Under the pieces are notes generated by a model. The model was not told the DNA's origin and did not search any database. It saw only the letters and a program-made list of their open reading frames with translations. From an uncultured Bacilli bacterium (GTDB lineage: Bacteria; Bacillota_I; Bacilli_A; RF39; UBA660), in contig CALVQZ010000004.1 in the NCBI GenBank assembly GCA_944358275.1, positions 1-25,337 of the forward strand: 25,337 bases of DNA. The letters run 5' to 3'. Made by a program: the position numbers and the translations under genes. Shown piece after piece: positions 24,338 through 25,337 of the stretch. Each line of letters begins with the position of its first letter. Position 1 is the stretch's first letter.

Positions 24338-24997
24338 TTATTTTGCTCCTTCTTTTTTTAAAACTACCATTATCGTTTTAAAAAAACATTTAATATCCAA
24401 CTTTAAAGATTGATTATCTATATAATACATTTCGAGTTTAATTCTCTCATCATGTGTCGTACTACTTCTACCATTACATGCCCACCATCCAGTTAATCCT
24501 GGTAAAACACTTAAATATTTATCTTTTAAATTTCCAAATTTATCTATTTCTTTTACAACAACTGGTCTAGGTCCAATAATTGACATATCACCTTTTAAAA
24601 TATTTATTATTTGTGGCAATTCATCAAGAGAAGTTTTTCTTAAAATATCACCAATTCTAGTTACTCTAGGATCATTTTCTAACTTATAAAATTCTTCATA
24701 TTCTTTCTTTTGTTCCTCAGTAAAATTCTTAAATACTTCATCAGCATTTTCTACCATAGTTCTAAACTTATATATACCTATTGTCTTCCCATTTTTACCT
24801 AGTCTTTTGTGCTTATATATAACTGGTCCTTTTGAATCAATTTTAATAATAATAGCAATAATTATTAAAATGGGTAATAACAAGATAAGTGCAATAAAAG
24901 AAAGAATTATATCGATTATTCTTTTGATTGTTAAATAAAAGTTATAATTGTTATGTAAAATAACATGTCCATCGCTAAAAATACTTTCTGTCTTCAT
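24338..24997 (-). CDS. Initiating sugar-phosphate transferase (polyprenyl-phosphate hexose-1-P transferase)
   Basis: 219 residues of the short, single-domain type. A membrane hairpin lies at about 28-52, then YKFRTM at 76-81, DELPQIINILKGDMS (catalytic Asp125-Glu126), GPRP (142-145) and PGLTGWW (166-172). It moves a sugar-1-phosphate from a UDP-sugar to undecaprenyl phosphate and begins the repeat unit; which sugar cannot be told. The frame extends to a TTG at 25048, but the -10 box ends at 25051, so transcription starts near 25045 and that start is excluded. The ATG at 24997, with AGGAG about 11 bases upstream, is the likely start. First gene of the seven-gene polysaccharide operon. Confidence 0.93.
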   Translation of the reverse strand: MKTESIFSDGHVILHNNYNFYLTIKRIIDIILSFIALILLLPILIIIAIIIKIDSKGPVIYKHKRLGKNGKTIGIYKFRTMVENADEVFKNFTEEQKKEYEEFYKLENDPRVTRIGDILRKTSLDELPQIINILKGDMSIIGPRPVVVKEIDKFGNLKDKYLSVLPGLTGWWACNGRSSTTHDERIKLEMYYIDNQSLKLDIKCFFKTIMVVLKKEGAK

Positions 24998-25050
24998 ACT
25001 TAAATCAGCTCCTATACATAAAAAAACAAACATACTACGTTTTCTCAAAT

Positions 25051-25078
25051 ATTATACATTATTTAAAATTAAAGTCAA
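25051..25078 (-). promoter_or_regulatory. Promoter of the polysaccharide operon
   Basis: On the minus strand TTGACT (25078-25073), a 16-bp spacer and a perfect TATAAT (25056-25051). It mirrors the opposite promoter at 25143-25170: both have TTATTGAC at the -35 end and TAATGTATAAT at the -10 end. Confidence 0.85.
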
Positions 25079-25088
25079 TAATTTTCTC

Positions 25089-25129
25089 TTTGTAATAGTA
25101 AATTTGTAAATTCCTCTTTTGTAATAGTA
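25089..25129. repeat. Direct repeats between divergent promoters
   Basis: TTTGTAATAGTA occurs at 25089-25100 and 25118-25129, each preceded by CTC or a T-extended form. A third TTTGTAA lies at 25103-25109 inside the near-dyad AATTTGTAAATT. The three heptamers begin 14 and 15 bases apart. The placement, exactly between two opposed -35 boxes, suggests regulator binding sites. Confidence 0.55.
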
Positions 25130-25142
25130 GATGTATCTATTA

Positions 25143-25170
25143 TTGACATTATCTAAATTTAATGTATAAT
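25143..25170 (+). promoter_or_regulatory. Consensus sigma-A promoter of the right-edge gene
   Basis: TTGACA (25143-25148), a 16-bp spacer and TATAAT (25165-25170), both perfect hexamers. Transcription would start near 25177, giving a leader of about 50 bases before the ATG at 25229. Confidence 0.85.
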
Positions 25171-25228
25171 AGCTGTGAAAAAGTAAATTTTATGTTGCTT
25201 TCTTACTTGGAAGATTAGGAGGTTTTGT

Positions 25229-25337
25229 ATGAATAAAAGGCAAAATAAAAACAAGGTAGATATTGAAGCAAAATTATTTATGTATCTATTACATTTAAAA
25301 GAAGAAAAAATTAAAGAATACTCATTTGAAGAATGTG
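25229..25337 (+). CDS. Start of an unidentified gene, cut by the window edge
   Basis: The first 36 codons are visible: MNKRQNKNKVD, then IEAKLFMYLLHLKEEKIK and EYSFEEC, a charged helical N terminus without signal peptide or membrane segment. A strong TTAGGAGG lies 6 bases before the ATG, and a consensus promoter precedes it. The family cannot be named from this fragment. It is divergent from the polysaccharide operon, so a regulatory or related role is possible but only inferred from position. Confidence 0.75.
   Translation, partial: MNKRQNKNKVDIEAKLFMYLLHLKEEKIKEYSFEEC

Noticed and set aside
24998..25048. N-terminal extension of the sugar-phosphate transferase from a TTG at 25048
   Set aside because: The -10 box ends at 25051, so this codon is at or upstream of the transcription start, and it has no ribosome binding site.

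Overview
The window is very AT-rich DNA from a low-GC Gram-positive-type bacterium (Bacillota/Bacilli). The signs are strong AGGAGG or AGGTGA ribosome binding sites, sigma-A promoters with 16-18 bp spacers, intrinsic hairpin terminators, an N-terminal lipobox, MgtC/SapB and LicD proteins, and lspA-rluD, rpsP-khpA and cdsA-rseP gene pairs. Tryptophan is read from TGG and TGA is used as a stop, so the code is standard. An uncultured gut lineage near Erysipelotrichia or RF39 is my guess; no marker settles it. Almost every gene is on the minus strand, so transcription runs from high to low coordinates. The exceptions are a small XRE regulator (9042-9278) and a gene cut by the right edge (from 25229).

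Layout from left to right. 1-320 is non-coding, with a 60-base T run, a 22-base C run and a terminator. 321-3622 is an operon lspA - rluD - rhomboid protease - Hpt/receiver protein. 3729-8936 is a secreted or surface locus: a membrane-anchored InlB-repeat protein, a 1147-residue exported protein built of six copies of a module I do not recognise, and a small lipoprotein. A divergent XRE regulator sits at its head. 9359-13163 is the envelope and translation operon cdsA - rseP - unknown - fmt - unknown membrane protein. 13281-13886 is rpsP - khpA - tRNA-Gln(CUG). 13975-14640 is a sigma factor of the SigF/SigG/SigB type. 14720-15469 is a zinc-ribbon/FtsK-gamma/membrane fusion, and 15537-17591 is a ClpX-like AAA+ unfoldase with an unrecognised N-terminal half. 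17716-18435 is an MgtC family protein. 18514-24997 is a seven-gene cell-surface polysaccharide operon: initiating sugar-phosphate transferase, GT2, flippase, LicD, GT2, LicD, Wzz-like protein. It is driven by one face of a near-symmetric divergent promoter region; the other face drives the truncated gene at 25229.

The genes fit an envelope theme. A sugar-phosphate transferase starts a lipid-linked glycan, two GT2 enzymes extend it, a Wzx-type flippase exports it, and two LicD proteins probably add phospho-substituents. CdsA makes CDP-diacylglycerol, LspA matures lipoproteins, and RseP and the rhomboid are intramembrane proteases. The least explained pieces are the six-module exported protein with its partners, the ClpX-like unfoldase, the FtsK-gamma fusion and the orphan sporulation-type sigma factor with an odd translation start.
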